A DNA stretch of 18,063 nt from an uncultured Oscillospiraceae bacterium (lineage in GTDB: Bacteria; Bacillota; Clostridia; Oscillospirales; Acutalibacteraceae), in NCBI GenBank assembly GCA_902478455.1, contig CABSLJ010000032.1:1-18063 (forward strand), in the 5' to 3' direction. Below are positions 6,187 through 13,093 of this stretch, piece by piece. Made by a program: the position numbers and the translations under genes. Every line of letters starts with the position of its first letter. Position 1 is the first letter of the stretch. The notes beneath the pieces are model-generated. The model did no database searches, was not told the origin of the DNA, and was given only the letters and a program-made list of their open reading frames with translations.

Positions 6187-6534
6187 ATGAGCATGACGGT
6201 ACAATCGCTTTCTGAACGCCTGGGGCTCAGGTTGCTCGCCGGGGAGGAGGGCCTTTCCCGCAAATGCACGGGCTGCTACATCGGCGATCTTTTAAGCTGG
6301 GTGATGGGCAGGGCGCAAAGCGGCGACGTCTGGCTGACCGTGATGGGCAACGTCAACGCCATCGCCGTCGCCACGCTGGCGGACACGGCCTGCATCGTCC
6401 TGACGGAAAACGCCGCGCTGGATGAGGCCGCCCGCCTCAAGGCGGAGCAGCAGGGCGTGGCCGTGCTGCAAACCGAGCAGACGGGCTACCAGACGGCCCT
6501 TCAGTTGGCGGGGTTGCTGGCAGAACAGGGGTAG
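6187..6534 (+). CDS. DRTGG domain protein (second copy)
   Basis: A 115-residue DRTGG protein distinct from the first copy. The signature is CYIGDLLSWVMGRAQSGDVWLTVMGN (residues 30-55), followed by NAIAVATLADTACIVLTE. This is the version that accompanies sensory [FeFe]-hydrogenases in many clostridia. Residues 27-30 are CTGC, a CxxC pair in a small protein, which could bind a metal or act as a thiol switch; this is inference. Start choice: ATG 6187 and ATG 6193 are both served by AAGGAAG upstream; I keep 6187. The 123-base gap after the HydS-like gene contains hairpins and no gene. A repeat cluster follows before the PHP gene. Confidence 0.83.
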   Translation: MSMTVQSLSERLGLRLLAGEEGLSRKCTGCYIGDLLSWVMGRAQSGDVWLTVMGNVNAIAVATLADTACIVLTENAALDEAARLKAEQQGVAVLQTEQTGYQTALQLAGLLAEQG

Positions 6535-6543
6535 ATGTCCGGA

Positions 6544-6759
6544 GTGAATATTGTTCGCCCGTTGAAGTCTTGGAATCTGCATGAAGGTGAATGTAGGACA
6601 CAGGTCCACTGGAGGTTTTCGCTGTGCACGGCCTTGCGGCCACGGGCGAGCGCACAGTGTGCGCCCCTACGGACTGGCTGTCGAAATGATAGTAGGGGCG
6701 AACATCGTTCGCCCGTTGAAACCCGGAATTTTGCGTGACGGGCGCATATCGTTCGCAAG
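6544..6759 (+). repeat. Cluster of REP/BIME-like palindromic intergenic repeats
   Basis: At least three related units lie in the gap between two genes of the signalling operon. Unit 1 (about 6544-6575) and unit 3 (6692-6726) share gttcgcccgttgaa exactly, with a nearby ggaat. Unit 2 (6642-6670) is in the opposite orientation, reading gtaggggcgcacactgtgcg on the minus strand. Units 2 and 3 can pair through acgggcga/tcgcccgt and cccctac/gtagggg into one large hairpin. A degenerate fourth copy is near 6738-6756. The pattern resembles dispersed extragenic palindromic repeats. Confidence 0.7.
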
Positions 6760-6782
6760 TTTATTGGGAATGGAGGGGGAAA

Positions 6783-7544
6783 ATGGAAAAGCTCTACTAT
6801 GATCTGCATATGCATTCCTGTCTTTCCCCCTGCGGGGACAATGAGATGACCCCGAACAATCTGGCCGGCATGGCCGCCCTCTGCGGGATGCAACTCATCG
6901 CCCTGACCGACCACAATTCCTGCCGGAACTGTCCGGCGGCTCTGGCGGCCGGTGAGAAATTGGGGCTGCTGGTCGTCCCCGGGATGGAGCTATGCACGGC
7001 GGAGGAAATTCACGTCGTCTGTCTGTTCGAGCGGCTGGAGGGGGCGCTCTCCTTTGGCGAGCTGGTCAAAAGCCGCTCTCTGCATATCCCCAACCGGCCG
7101 GACATTTTCGGCGATCAGCTTATTCTGGACGGGGAGGACAATGTTGTCGGCAGGGAGGAGGAGCTGCTCATCAGCGCCACGAACATCGGATTGACCGAAG
7201 CGCCCGCTCTGGTCCGTTCCTTCGGGGGAGCCTGCTTTCCCGCGCATGTTGACCGCGACGCCTACAGCGTTCTGTCGGTCCTGGGCGAGTTTCCGCCCGA
7301 GGCGGATTTTCGCGCCGCCGAGTACACGGAGCAGGCCGACCTTCCCGCGCTGCTGCGCACCCATCCGAGGCTTTCCTCCATGCTGCTGCTCGCCGATTCG
7401 GATGCGCACCGTCTGGAGAGCGTGCCCGAGCACAGTGGATGGATCGCGCTTCCGGAACGCAGCAGGGAGTGCCTGATCGCCGCCTTGAACGGGGCGGCCG
7501 AATGCTCTGTGGGCGAAGGGGAAACGGTCGTTTCCGTCTTGTAA
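6783..7544 (+). CDS. PHP-domain metal-dependent phosphoesterase
   Basis: A 253-residue PHP (polymerase and histidinol phosphatase) domain protein. Metal-binding motifs are D7-L-H9-M-H11, T42-D43-H44, E69, H77, H155 and D206-S-D208-A-H209. These are consistent with a trinuclear metal hydrolase acting on phosphoester bonds. Close clostridial homologues sit in hydrogenase signalling clusters, but the substrate is unknown. Residues 16-50 include several cysteines (C13, C17, C34, C47, C50). The start ATG 6783 has GGAGGGGG six bases upstream; a GTG at 6735 in the same frame lies within the repeat cluster and is unlikely. It is probably the last gene of the signalling operon, which ends before the hairpins at 7547-7645. 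Confidence 0.88.
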   Translation: MEKLYYDLHMHSCLSPCGDNEMTPNNLAGMAALCGMQLIALTDHNSCRNCPAALAAGEKLGLLVVPGMELCTAEEIHVVCLFERLEGALSFGELVKSRSLHIPNRPDIFGDQLILDGEDNVVGREEELLISATNIGLTEAPALVRSFGGACFPAHVDRDAYSVLSVLGEFPPEADFRAAEYTEQADLPALLRTHPRLSSMLLLADSDAHRLESVPEHSGWIALPERSRECLIAALNGAAECSVGEGETVVSVL

Positions 7545-7546
7545 AT

Positions 7547-7645
7547 TTGCAGGATTGGCCTTCCAAATGCAGGGAAATCCTGCAAGACTTTGTAAAATTC
7601 GCCGAGAGATCCGGCTCCTGCCGGAACAAAAGGCGTGCAGGAGCC
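7547..7645 (+). terminator. Pair of hairpins after the PHP gene (3' end structures)
   Basis: A 10-bp stem ttgcaggatt/aatcctgcaa (7547-7556 with 7576-7585) and an 8-bp stem ggctcctg/caggagcc (7613-7620 with 7638-7645) lie in the 296-base gap before the hydrogenase operon. Neither has a strong T tail. They may be a weak terminator or 3'-end stabiliser. The rest of the gap holds the promoter and operator listed next. Confidence 0.4.
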
Positions 7646-7753
7646 ACAAGGTAAACTTTCATTTTTGATTATTGTGGTTTCTGCCCAATAGTCCCGGCTG
7701 TTTTTCTACCTGCGGGAGGCGCGGTATTTGTGGATTTTAGGCGGAAAATCAGC

Positions 7754-7759
7754 TATAAT
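7754..7759 (+). promoter_or_regulatory. -10 element of the hydrogenase operon promoter
   Basis: A perfect TATAAT lies 82 bases before the first hydrogenase ATG. The -35 region is weak: tggatt at 17-base spacing, or TTGTGG at 20. A weak -35 is compatible with regulated expression. Predicted start about 7766. Confidence 0.6.
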
Positions 7760-7785
7760 CAATAAGGTTATCGTTGTGCATTGAA

Positions 7786-7803
7786 TTGTCACAAATTTAA
7801 CAA
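7786..7803 (+). promoter_or_regulatory. Rex-type redox operator
   Basis: TTGTCAC-AAAT-TTAACAA has the 7-4-7 layout of the clostridial Rex consensus TTGTTAA-N4-TTAACAA. The right half is perfect and the left half differs at two positions. It lies about 20 bases after the predicted transcription start, where bound Rex would block RNA polymerase. Rex is released by NADH, so the NADH-consuming hydrogenase would be induced when NADH accumulates. Confidence 0.7.
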
Positions 7804-7840
7804 GATGAGCTGTTTGGAACATCCGCAAGGAGGAGAAAAG

Positions 7841-8338
7841 ATGCAAAAACGAATCAGTACGCTGCCCTTTCAGGGCACAAAGGAGCAGGAGCAGAAGCTG
7901 CACGAGATCATCGAAAAGCACAAGAATGATCCCGGCGCGGTGATGCCCGTGCTTCAGGAGGCGCAGGACGTGTATGGCTATCTGCCCATTGAGGTGCAGA
8001 CCATGATCGCGGAGGGACTGGGCGTCCCGCTCGAAGAGGTCTTCGGCGTGTCCACCTTTTATTCGCAGTTTGCCCTGACCCCCAAGGGAAAGTACAATAT
8101 TTCAGTCTGCCTGGGCACCGCCTGCTACGTCAAGGGCGCGGGCGCTCTGGTGGACAGAATCACCAAGGTGCTGGGCATCCAGCCGGAGGAATGCACGGCG
8201 GACGGCAGGTTCTCCCTGACGGCGTGCCGCTGCATCGGCGCGTGCGGCCTGGCTCCGGTTATGACCGTCAATGACGATGTGTACGGCCGCCTGACGGCGG
8301 ACGACGTCGACGGCATCCTGGCGAAGTATCAGGACTGA
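7841..8338 (+). CDS. hydC: NuoE-like [2Fe-2S] subunit of the bifurcating [FeFe]-hydrogenase (HydC)
   Basis: A 165-residue NuoE/24-kDa family protein, the small electron-transfer subunit of NAD(H)-dependent trimeric hydrogenase. An N-terminal helical domain (about 15-75) with VMPVLQEAQDVYGYLP and EVFGVSTFYSQF precedes a thioredoxin-like fold. The cluster ligands are C90 and C95 (CLGTAC), C131 and C135 (CIGAC). The ATG at 7841 has AAGGAGGAGA at 7827-7836; an in-frame GTG or ATG upstream would fall in the operator region. It is first in the hydrogenase operon, under the TATAAT/Rex control region. It works with the HydB- and HydA-like subunits encoded at 9313-12857. Confidence 0.93.
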   Translation: MQKRISTLPFQGTKEQEQKLHEIIEKHKNDPGAVMPVLQEAQDVYGYLPIEVQTMIAEGLGVPLEEVFGVSTFYSQFALTPKGKYNISVCLGTACYVKGAGALVDRITKVLGIQPEECTADGRFSLTACRCIGACGLAPVMTVNDDVYGRLTADDVDGILAKYQD

Positions 8339-8371
8339 TTTTTCCGGGTGCCGCAGGAGGGAGGATTGCTG

Positions 8372-8932
8372 ATGCGTGAACTGTCGCTCAATGTGCTCGA
8401 CCTCGCGCAGAATTCCCTGACCGCGGGCGCGAAGCTGACGGAGATACATGTTCTTGAGGATACCGCCGCCGACCTGCTGGAAATCACCCTCAAGGACGAC
8501 GGCAAGGGCATGACGTCCGAGCAGGTGCAGCGCGTGACCGACCCCTTTTACACCACCCGCACCACCCGCAAGGTGGGGCTTGGCATCCCGCTTTTTCAGA
8601 TGGCGGCCGAGCAGACGGGCGGAAATCTTGTGATCACGTCTGCGGTGGGCGTCGGCACCACGGTTACGGCCCGCTTTCATCCTTCCAGTGTGGACATGAC
8701 CCCTCTGGGGGACATCAATTCCACCATCGGCCTCCTTGTCCGGTGCAATCCGGACAGAGACTTCCTCTTCCGCCGTGAGAAAGACGGCGCAGCCTTCACC
8801 CTGGACACCCGCGAGCTCCGCGAGGTGCTGGGGCCAGAGGTTCCCCTCGATTCCCCAGACGTCATGGAGTGGATTGAGGCCTACCTCGAGGAACAGACCA
8901 ACATCATCATTGGAGGTGCAACACCAGAATGA
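8372..8932 (+). CDS. Stand-alone HATPase (histidine-kinase-like ATP-binding protein)
   Basis: A 186-residue GHKL ATPase. The N box is around N14 (LDLAQNSLTAGA), the G1 box is DDGKGM at 42-47, and an F-box-like DPFYTTRTTRKVGLGI is at 57-72. A G2-like GVGTTV is at 93-98. The C-terminal 80 residues do not match a family I know. There is no HisKA domain, phosphoacceptor His or sensor. Its fixed place between the NuoE-like and [2Fe-2S] genes recurs in clostridial HydABC operons, yet it is not a known enzyme subunit. It might modify a regulator or a hydrogenase subunit. ATG 8372 is preceded by AGGAGGGAGG; the upstream GTG 8348 overlaps that signal region. It overlaps the next gene by 4 bases (ATGA). 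Confidence 0.87.
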   Translation: MRELSLNVLDLAQNSLTAGAKLTEIHVLEDTAADLLEITLKDDGKGMTSEQVQRVTDPFYTTRTTRKVGLGIPLFQMAAEQTGGNLVITSAVGVGTTVTARFHPSSVDMTPLGDINSTIGLLVRCNPDRDFLFRREKDGAAFTLDTRELREVLGPEVPLDSPDVMEWIEAYLEEQTNIIIGGATPE

Positions 8933-9297
8933 AATCCTTAGCTGAACTTCAGGCCATCAGAGACAAGGCGCGCAGCCAGATTGATATTCGTGGAGACAAG
9001 GAGGGCGCCGTCCGCGTCCTCGTGGGCATGGCCACCTGCGGCATCGCCGCCGGCGCCCGCCCGGTCCTCAATTCCTTTGTAGACGAGATCGCCAAGCGCG
9101 GTCTCAAAAATGTGATCGTCACCCAGACCGGATGCATCGGCATCTGCCAGTATGAGCCGGTGGTGGAGATCGTCGCCCCCGGCCAGGACAAGGTCACCTA
9201 TGTCAAAATGACCCCCGAAAAGGCGGTCCGCGTGGTCAACGACCATCTGGTCAACGGCAACGTCGTCGCTGAGTTTACCATCGGGGCAAACGCATAA
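8929..9297 (+). CDS. Thioredoxin-like [2Fe-2S] ferredoxin-domain protein
   Basis: A 122-residue protein of the thioredoxin-like [2Fe-2S] type, similar to the N-terminal domain of HydB. Family motifs are VGMATCGIAAGARPV (32-46) and TQTGCIGICQYEPVVE (65-80), followed by VTYVKMTPEKA. Only three cysteines are present: C37, C69 and C73. The classical fold uses four, C-x(n)-C and C-x3-C, so the cluster must have a non-Cys ligand or be absent; close relatives as I recall them share this pattern. The start overlaps the preceding HATPase stop by 4 bases, so translation is coupled. It may be a peripheral electron carrier or assembly factor of HydABC. Confidence 0.85.
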   Translation: MKSLAELQAIRDKARSQIDIRGDKEGAVRVLVGMATCGIAAGARPVLNSFVDEIAKRGLKNVIVTQTGCIGICQYEPVVEIVAPGQDKVTYVKMTPEKAVRVVNDHLVNGNVVAEFTIGANA

Positions 9298-9312
9298 AAA
9301 GGAGGAAACAAA

Positions 9313-11100
9313 ATGTATCGTTCCCACGTGCTGGTTTGCGGCGGTACCGGTTGTACCTCCTCAAACAGTGAGCAGATTATTTCCGAACTGAAAAGCCAGA
9401 TTAAAAAGAACGGCCTGGAAAAAGAGGTCAATGTGGTCCGCACCGGCTGCTTTGGCCTGTGCGCGCTGGGCCCGATCATGATCGTCTATCCCGAAGGCAG
9501 CTTCTACAGCATGGTCAAGGTGGAGGATATTCCCGAGATCGTTGAGGAGCACCTGCTCAAGGGCCGCATCGTCACCCGCCTGCTCTACCAGGAGACGGTG
9601 GCGGAGGACACCATCAAGTCCCTCAATCACACCCCCTTCTATGAGAAGCAGAGAAGAATCGCGCTGCGCAACTGCGGCGTCATCAATCCCGAATTGATCG
9701 ATGAATACATAGCCATGGACGGCTACGCCGCCCTGGGCAAGGCGCTGACCGAAATGACCCCCGCCGAGGTCATCCAGACCGTCAAGGATTCCGGTCTGCG
9801 CGGCAGAGGCGGCGGCGGCTTCCCCACCGGCGTCAAGTGGAGTCTGGCGGCGGCCAACGAGGCCGACCAAAAATACGTCTGCTGCAATGCCGACGAAGGC
9901 GACCCGGGCGCTTTCATGGACCGCTCGGTCCTCGAGGGCGATCCCCACGCCGTGCTGGAGGCCATGGCCATCGCCGGCTATGCCATCGGCGCGACCCAGG
10001 GATATATTTACGTCCGCGCCGAATATCCCATCGCCGTCAAGAGACTGCAGATCGCCATCGAGCAGGCCCATGAATACGGCCTGCTGGGCAAGAATATCTT
10101 CGACAGCGGCTTTGATTTCGACGTCGGAATCCGCCTGGGCGCGGGCGCCTTTGTCTGCGGCGAGGAAACCGCGCTGATGACCTCCATCGAGGGCAACCGC
10201 GGCGAACCCCGTCCGAGACCCCCCTATCCGGCGGTCAAGGGCCTCTTCGGCAAGCCCACCATCCTCAATAACGTCGAAACCTACGCCAATATCCCGCAGA
10301 TCATCCTCCACGGCGCCGAGTGGTTCAGCTCGGTCGGCACCGAGAAATCCAAGGGCACCAAGGTCTTCGCCCTCGGCGGCAAGATCAATCACACCGGCCT
10401 GGTCGAGGTCCCCATGGGCACCACCCTGCGCGAGATCGTTGAGGAGATCGGCGGCGGCGTACCCAACGGAAAGAAGTTCAAGGCGGCCCAGACGGGCGGC
10501 CCCTCCGGCGGCTGCATTCCGGCCGAGCATCTCGACGTTCCGATTGATTACGACAACCTCATCGCTATCGGCTCCATGATGGGCTCCGGCGGTCTGATCG
10601 TCATGGACGAGACCACCTGTATGGTGGACATCGCCAAGTTCTTCCTGGAATTCACGGTTGACGAATCCTGCGGCAAGTGCACCCCCTGCCGCATCGGCAC
10701 CAAGCGTCTGCTGGAAATCCTCAATAAGATCACCAGCGGCAACGGCACCATGGAGGATATCGACAAGCTCGAGGAGCTGTGCTATTACATCAAGGAGAAC
10801 GCCTTGTGCGGACTGGGACAGACGGCCCCCAACCCGGTGCTTTCCACCCTGCGGTATTTCCGCCACGAATATGAGGCCCACGTCAAGGAGCACCGCTGCC
10901 CCGCCGGCGTGTGCAAGGCCCTCTTAAGCTACTCTATCGAAGCGGACAAGTGCCGCGGCTGCACCCTCTGCTCCCGCGTCTGCCCGGTCGGAGCCATCTC
11001 CGGCACGGTCAAGCAACCCCATGTGATCGACACACAGAAGTGCATCAAGTGCGGCGCCTGCATGGAGAAATGTAAGTTCAACGCCATTGTCAAGAAGTAA
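9313..11100 (+). CDS. hydB: NuoF-like flavoprotein subunit of the bifurcating [FeFe]-hydrogenase (HydB)
   Basis: A 595-residue subunit that binds FMN and NAD(H) and carries the proposed electron-bifurcation site. An N-terminal thioredoxin-like [2Fe-2S] domain has C9, C14, C46 and C50. The Rossmann-like NADH/FMN region includes GLRGRGGGGFPTGVKW (161-176) and CNADEGDPGAF (191-201). An SLBB segment (about 345-410) follows. The NuoF [4Fe-4S] site is ESCGKCTPC (C453, C456, C459) plus C499. The C-terminus has a 2x[4Fe-4S] ferredoxin domain (C547/550/553/557 and C577/580/583/587), typical of HydB but absent from NuoF of complex I. A GGAGGAAAC site precedes ATG 9313. The soluble cytoplasmic complex would oxidise NADH and reduced ferredoxin to make H2, or run in reverse. 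Confidence 0.95.
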   Translation: MYRSHVLVCGGTGCTSSNSEQIISELKSQIKKNGLEKEVNVVRTGCFGLCALGPIMIVYPEGSFYSMVKVEDIPEIVEEHLLKGRIVTRLLYQETVAEDTIKSLNHTPFYEKQRRIALRNCGVINPELIDEYIAMDGYAALGKALTEMTPAEVIQTVKDSGLRGRGGGGFPTGVKWSLAAANEADQKYVCCNADEGDPGAFMDRSVLEGDPHAVLEAMAIAGYAIGATQGYIYVRAEYPIAVKRLQIAIEQAHEYGLLGKNIFDSGFDFDVGIRLGAGAFVCGEETALMTSIEGNRGEPRPRPPYPAVKGLFGKPTILNNVETYANIPQIILHGAEWFSSVGTEKSKGTKVFALGGKINHTGLVEVPMGTTLREIVEEIGGGVPNGKKFKAAQTGGPSGGCIPAEHLDVPIDYDNLIAIGSMMGSGGLIVMDETTCMVDIAKFFLEFTVDESCGKCTPCRIGTKRLLEILNKITSGNGTMEDIDKLEELCYYIKENALCGLGQTAPNPVLSTLRYFRHEYEAHVKEHRCPAGVCKALLSYSIEADKCRGCTLCSRVCPVGAISGTVKQPHVIDTQKCIKCGACMEKCKFNAIVKK

Positions 11101-11117
11101 GAAAGGAGTGTGCCATC

Positions 11118-12857
11118 ATGGATATGGTCAATATTAAAATCAACGGCATGCCCCTCTCGGTGCCGAAGGGCTCTACGATTCTGGAAGCCGCGCGCTACGC
11201 GGGAATCGAGATCCCGACCCTCTGCTATATGAAGAAGATCAATGAGATCGGCGCCTGCCGGATTTGCGTGGTCGAGGTCAAGGGCGCTCGTTCGCTGGTC
11301 GCCTCCTGCGTCTATCCGGTCAACGAGGGCATGGAGGTTTTCACCAATACCAAAAAGGTTCAGGAATCCAGAAAGACTACGCTGGAGCTGATCCTTTCCA
11401 CCCACAACAAGAGCTGCCTGTCCTGCGTGCGCAGCGGCTCCTGTGAGCTGCAGAAGCTGTGCTACGACTTCGGCGTGGACGATCCCCACCGCTTTGAGGG
11501 CGCTATGCCGGAAAGCGGCAAGGACGAAAGCTCCCTGCACCTGGTGCGCGACAACAGCAAGTGCATCCTCTGCCGCCGTTGCGTGGCCGCCTGCGAGCAG
11601 CAGCACGTCGCCGTCATCGGCCCGAACAGCCGCGGTTTTGATACCCACATCGGCTGCGCCTTTGAGCAGCCCCTGGGCGACGTCGCCTGCGTCTCCTGCG
11701 GCCAGTGCATCGTCAACTGCCCGACCGGCGCTTTGACCGAGCGCGACCAGTGCGACGAGGTCATGGCGGCCATCAACAACCCGGAGAAGTTCGTCGTCGT
11801 GCAAACCGCGCCCGCCATCCGCGCCACCCTGGGCGAATGCTTCGGCATGCCCGTGGGTACCAACGTCAAGGGAAAGATGGTGGCCGCGCTGCGCCGCCTC
11901 GGCTTTGACAAGGTGTTCGACACCGACTTCGGCGCCGACCTGACCATTATGGAGGAGGCCACCGAGTTCCTGGGCCGCGTCCAGAACGGCGGCACCCTGC
12001 CGATGATCACCTCCTGTTCGCCCGGATGGATCAAGTTCTGCGAGCATTACTATCCCGACCTGCTCGACAATCTCTCGAGCTGCAAGTCGCCCCAGCAGAT
12101 GACCGGCGCCATCATCAAGACCTGGTACGCCGAAAAGAACGGTCTCGATCCCAAGAACGTCGTCGTCGTCAGCATCATGCCCTGCACCGCCAAGAAGTTC
12201 GAGGTGCAGCGTGACGACCAGGACGCCGCCGGCGTCCCGGACGTCGACATCGCCCTGACCACCAGGGAGCTCGCCCGTCTCATCAGCCGCGCGCACATCA
12301 ACTTCACCGCCCTGCCGGACGAGGACTTTGATCCCGCTCTGGGCGTGTCCACCGGCGCGGCCGCCATCTTCGGCGCGACCGGCGGCGTGATGGAAGCGGC
12401 GCTGCGCACCGCGGCCGACGTGCTTGAGGGCAAATCCCTCGATGCAATCGACTATGAAGAGATCCGCGGCACCGCCGACCTCAAGGAGGCCGTCTATCAC
12501 GTGGGCGGCATGGACGTCAAGGTCGCCGTCGTCAGCGGTCTGGAGAACGCGAGCCGTGTGCTCGACCGCGTCAGAAGCGGCGAGGCCGACTATCACTTCA
12601 TCGAGGTCATGTGCTGCCCCGGCGGCTGCGTCAACGGCGGCGGCCAGCCCATCCAGCCGGCGAGCGTGCGCAATTTCACCGATCTGCGCGCCGACCGCGC
12701 CCGCGTCCTTTACGAGGAAGACGCCGGACTTCCGCTGCGCAAGTCGCACGAGAGCCCGCTGATCAAGATGATCTACGACGAGTATCTCGGCAAGCCCGGC
12801 AGCCACAAGGCGCATGACATTCTGCACACCTCCTATGTGGCGAGGAAAAAATATTAA
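11118..12857 (+). CDS. hydA: Catalytic subunit of the bifurcating [FeFe]-hydrogenase (HydA)
   Basis: A 579-residue [FeFe]-hydrogenase large subunit. The N-terminal [2Fe-2S] domain uses C36, C47, C50 and C64. A His/Cys [4Fe-4S] site has H96, C100, C103 and C109. Two [4Fe-4S] clusters use C149/152/155/159 and C191/194/197/201. The H-cluster motifs are TSCSPGW (298-304), IMPCTAKKFE (353-362) and EVMCCPGGCVNGGGQP (496-511). Relative to the textbook TSCCP and VMAC, the second Cys of L1 is Ser and an extra Cys stands in L3. I recall both variants in trimeric enzymes. The small-subunit-like C-terminus ends AHDILHTSYVARKKY. No extra C-terminal Fe-S domain is present. An AAAGGAG ribosome binding site precedes ATG 11118. 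It is the last gene of the operon. Maturation genes hydEFG are not in the window. Confidence 0.96.
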   Translation: MDMVNIKINGMPLSVPKGSTILEAARYAGIEIPTLCYMKKINEIGACRICVVEVKGARSLVASCVYPVNEGMEVFTNTKKVQESRKTTLELILSTHNKSCLSCVRSGSCELQKLCYDFGVDDPHRFEGAMPESGKDESSLHLVRDNSKCILCRRCVAACEQQHVAVIGPNSRGFDTHIGCAFEQPLGDVACVSCGQCIVNCPTGALTERDQCDEVMAAINNPEKFVVVQTAPAIRATLGECFGMPVGTNVKGKMVAALRRLGFDKVFDTDFGADLTIMEEATEFLGRVQNGGTLPMITSCSPGWIKFCEHYYPDLLDNLSSCKSPQQMTGAIIKTWYAEKNGLDPKNVVVVSIMPCTAKKFEVQRDDQDAAGVPDVDIALTTRELARLISRAHINFTALPDEDFDPALGVSTGAAAIFGATGGVMEAALRTAADVLEGKSLDAIDYEEIRGTADLKEAVYHVGGMDVKVAVVSGLENASRVLDRVRSGEADYHFIEVMCCPGGCVNGGGQPIQPASVRNFTDLRADRARVLYEEDAGLPLRKSHESPLIKMIYDEYLGKPGSHKAHDILHTSYVARKKY

Positions 12858-12872
12858 GGTTTCGATCAAATG

Positions 12873-12904
12873 GGGCGCGCCGCAGCTGCGGCGCGCCCTG
12901 ATTT
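12873..12904 (+). terminator. Terminator after hydA
   Basis: A perfect 26-base palindrome, gggcgcgccgcag/ctgcggcgcgccc (12873-12898), is followed by tgatttt. The T tract is short, but the stem is very strong and lies 15 bases after the hydA stop. Confidence 0.8.
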
Positions 12905-13016
12905 TGTGGGATTGCCTCCGGAGGACCTGGCCCTTCTTCCGTGACCGGACGAAACGGAGGCGGTTCGGTCGGCGTGTTTCTGTGAACCGGGTTCTCAAAC
13001 CTTAACTTTTCTTTCG

Positions 13017-13045
13017 TTGACCCTGCGCACGGAATCGGATATGTT
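13017..13045 (+). promoter_or_regulatory. Promoter of the YdcF-like gene
   Basis: TTGACC (13017-13022), a 17-base spacer and TATGTT (13040-13045) form a plausible sigma-A promoter about 49 bases before the start codon. The remaining bases between the hydA terminator and here show nothing recognisable. Confidence 0.6.
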
Positions 13046-13093
13046 AGAATCAGCGGGGCGGGATGCCTGTAAAGTCAACGGGAGGTGAAAGTT

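Noticed and set aside
6990..7662. Minus-strand open frames opposite the PHP gene
   Set aside because: The PHP gene on the plus strand has all metal-binding motifs and a strong ribosome binding site; the antisense frames have neither.
9361..12998. Very long minus-strand open frames opposite hydB and hydA (510 and 689 codons)
   Set aside because: They lie wholly antisense to strongly conserved hydrogenase genes and have Asp/Gly/Ala/Val-rich composition typical of shadows in GC-rich codons; no family motif or ribosome binding site supports them.
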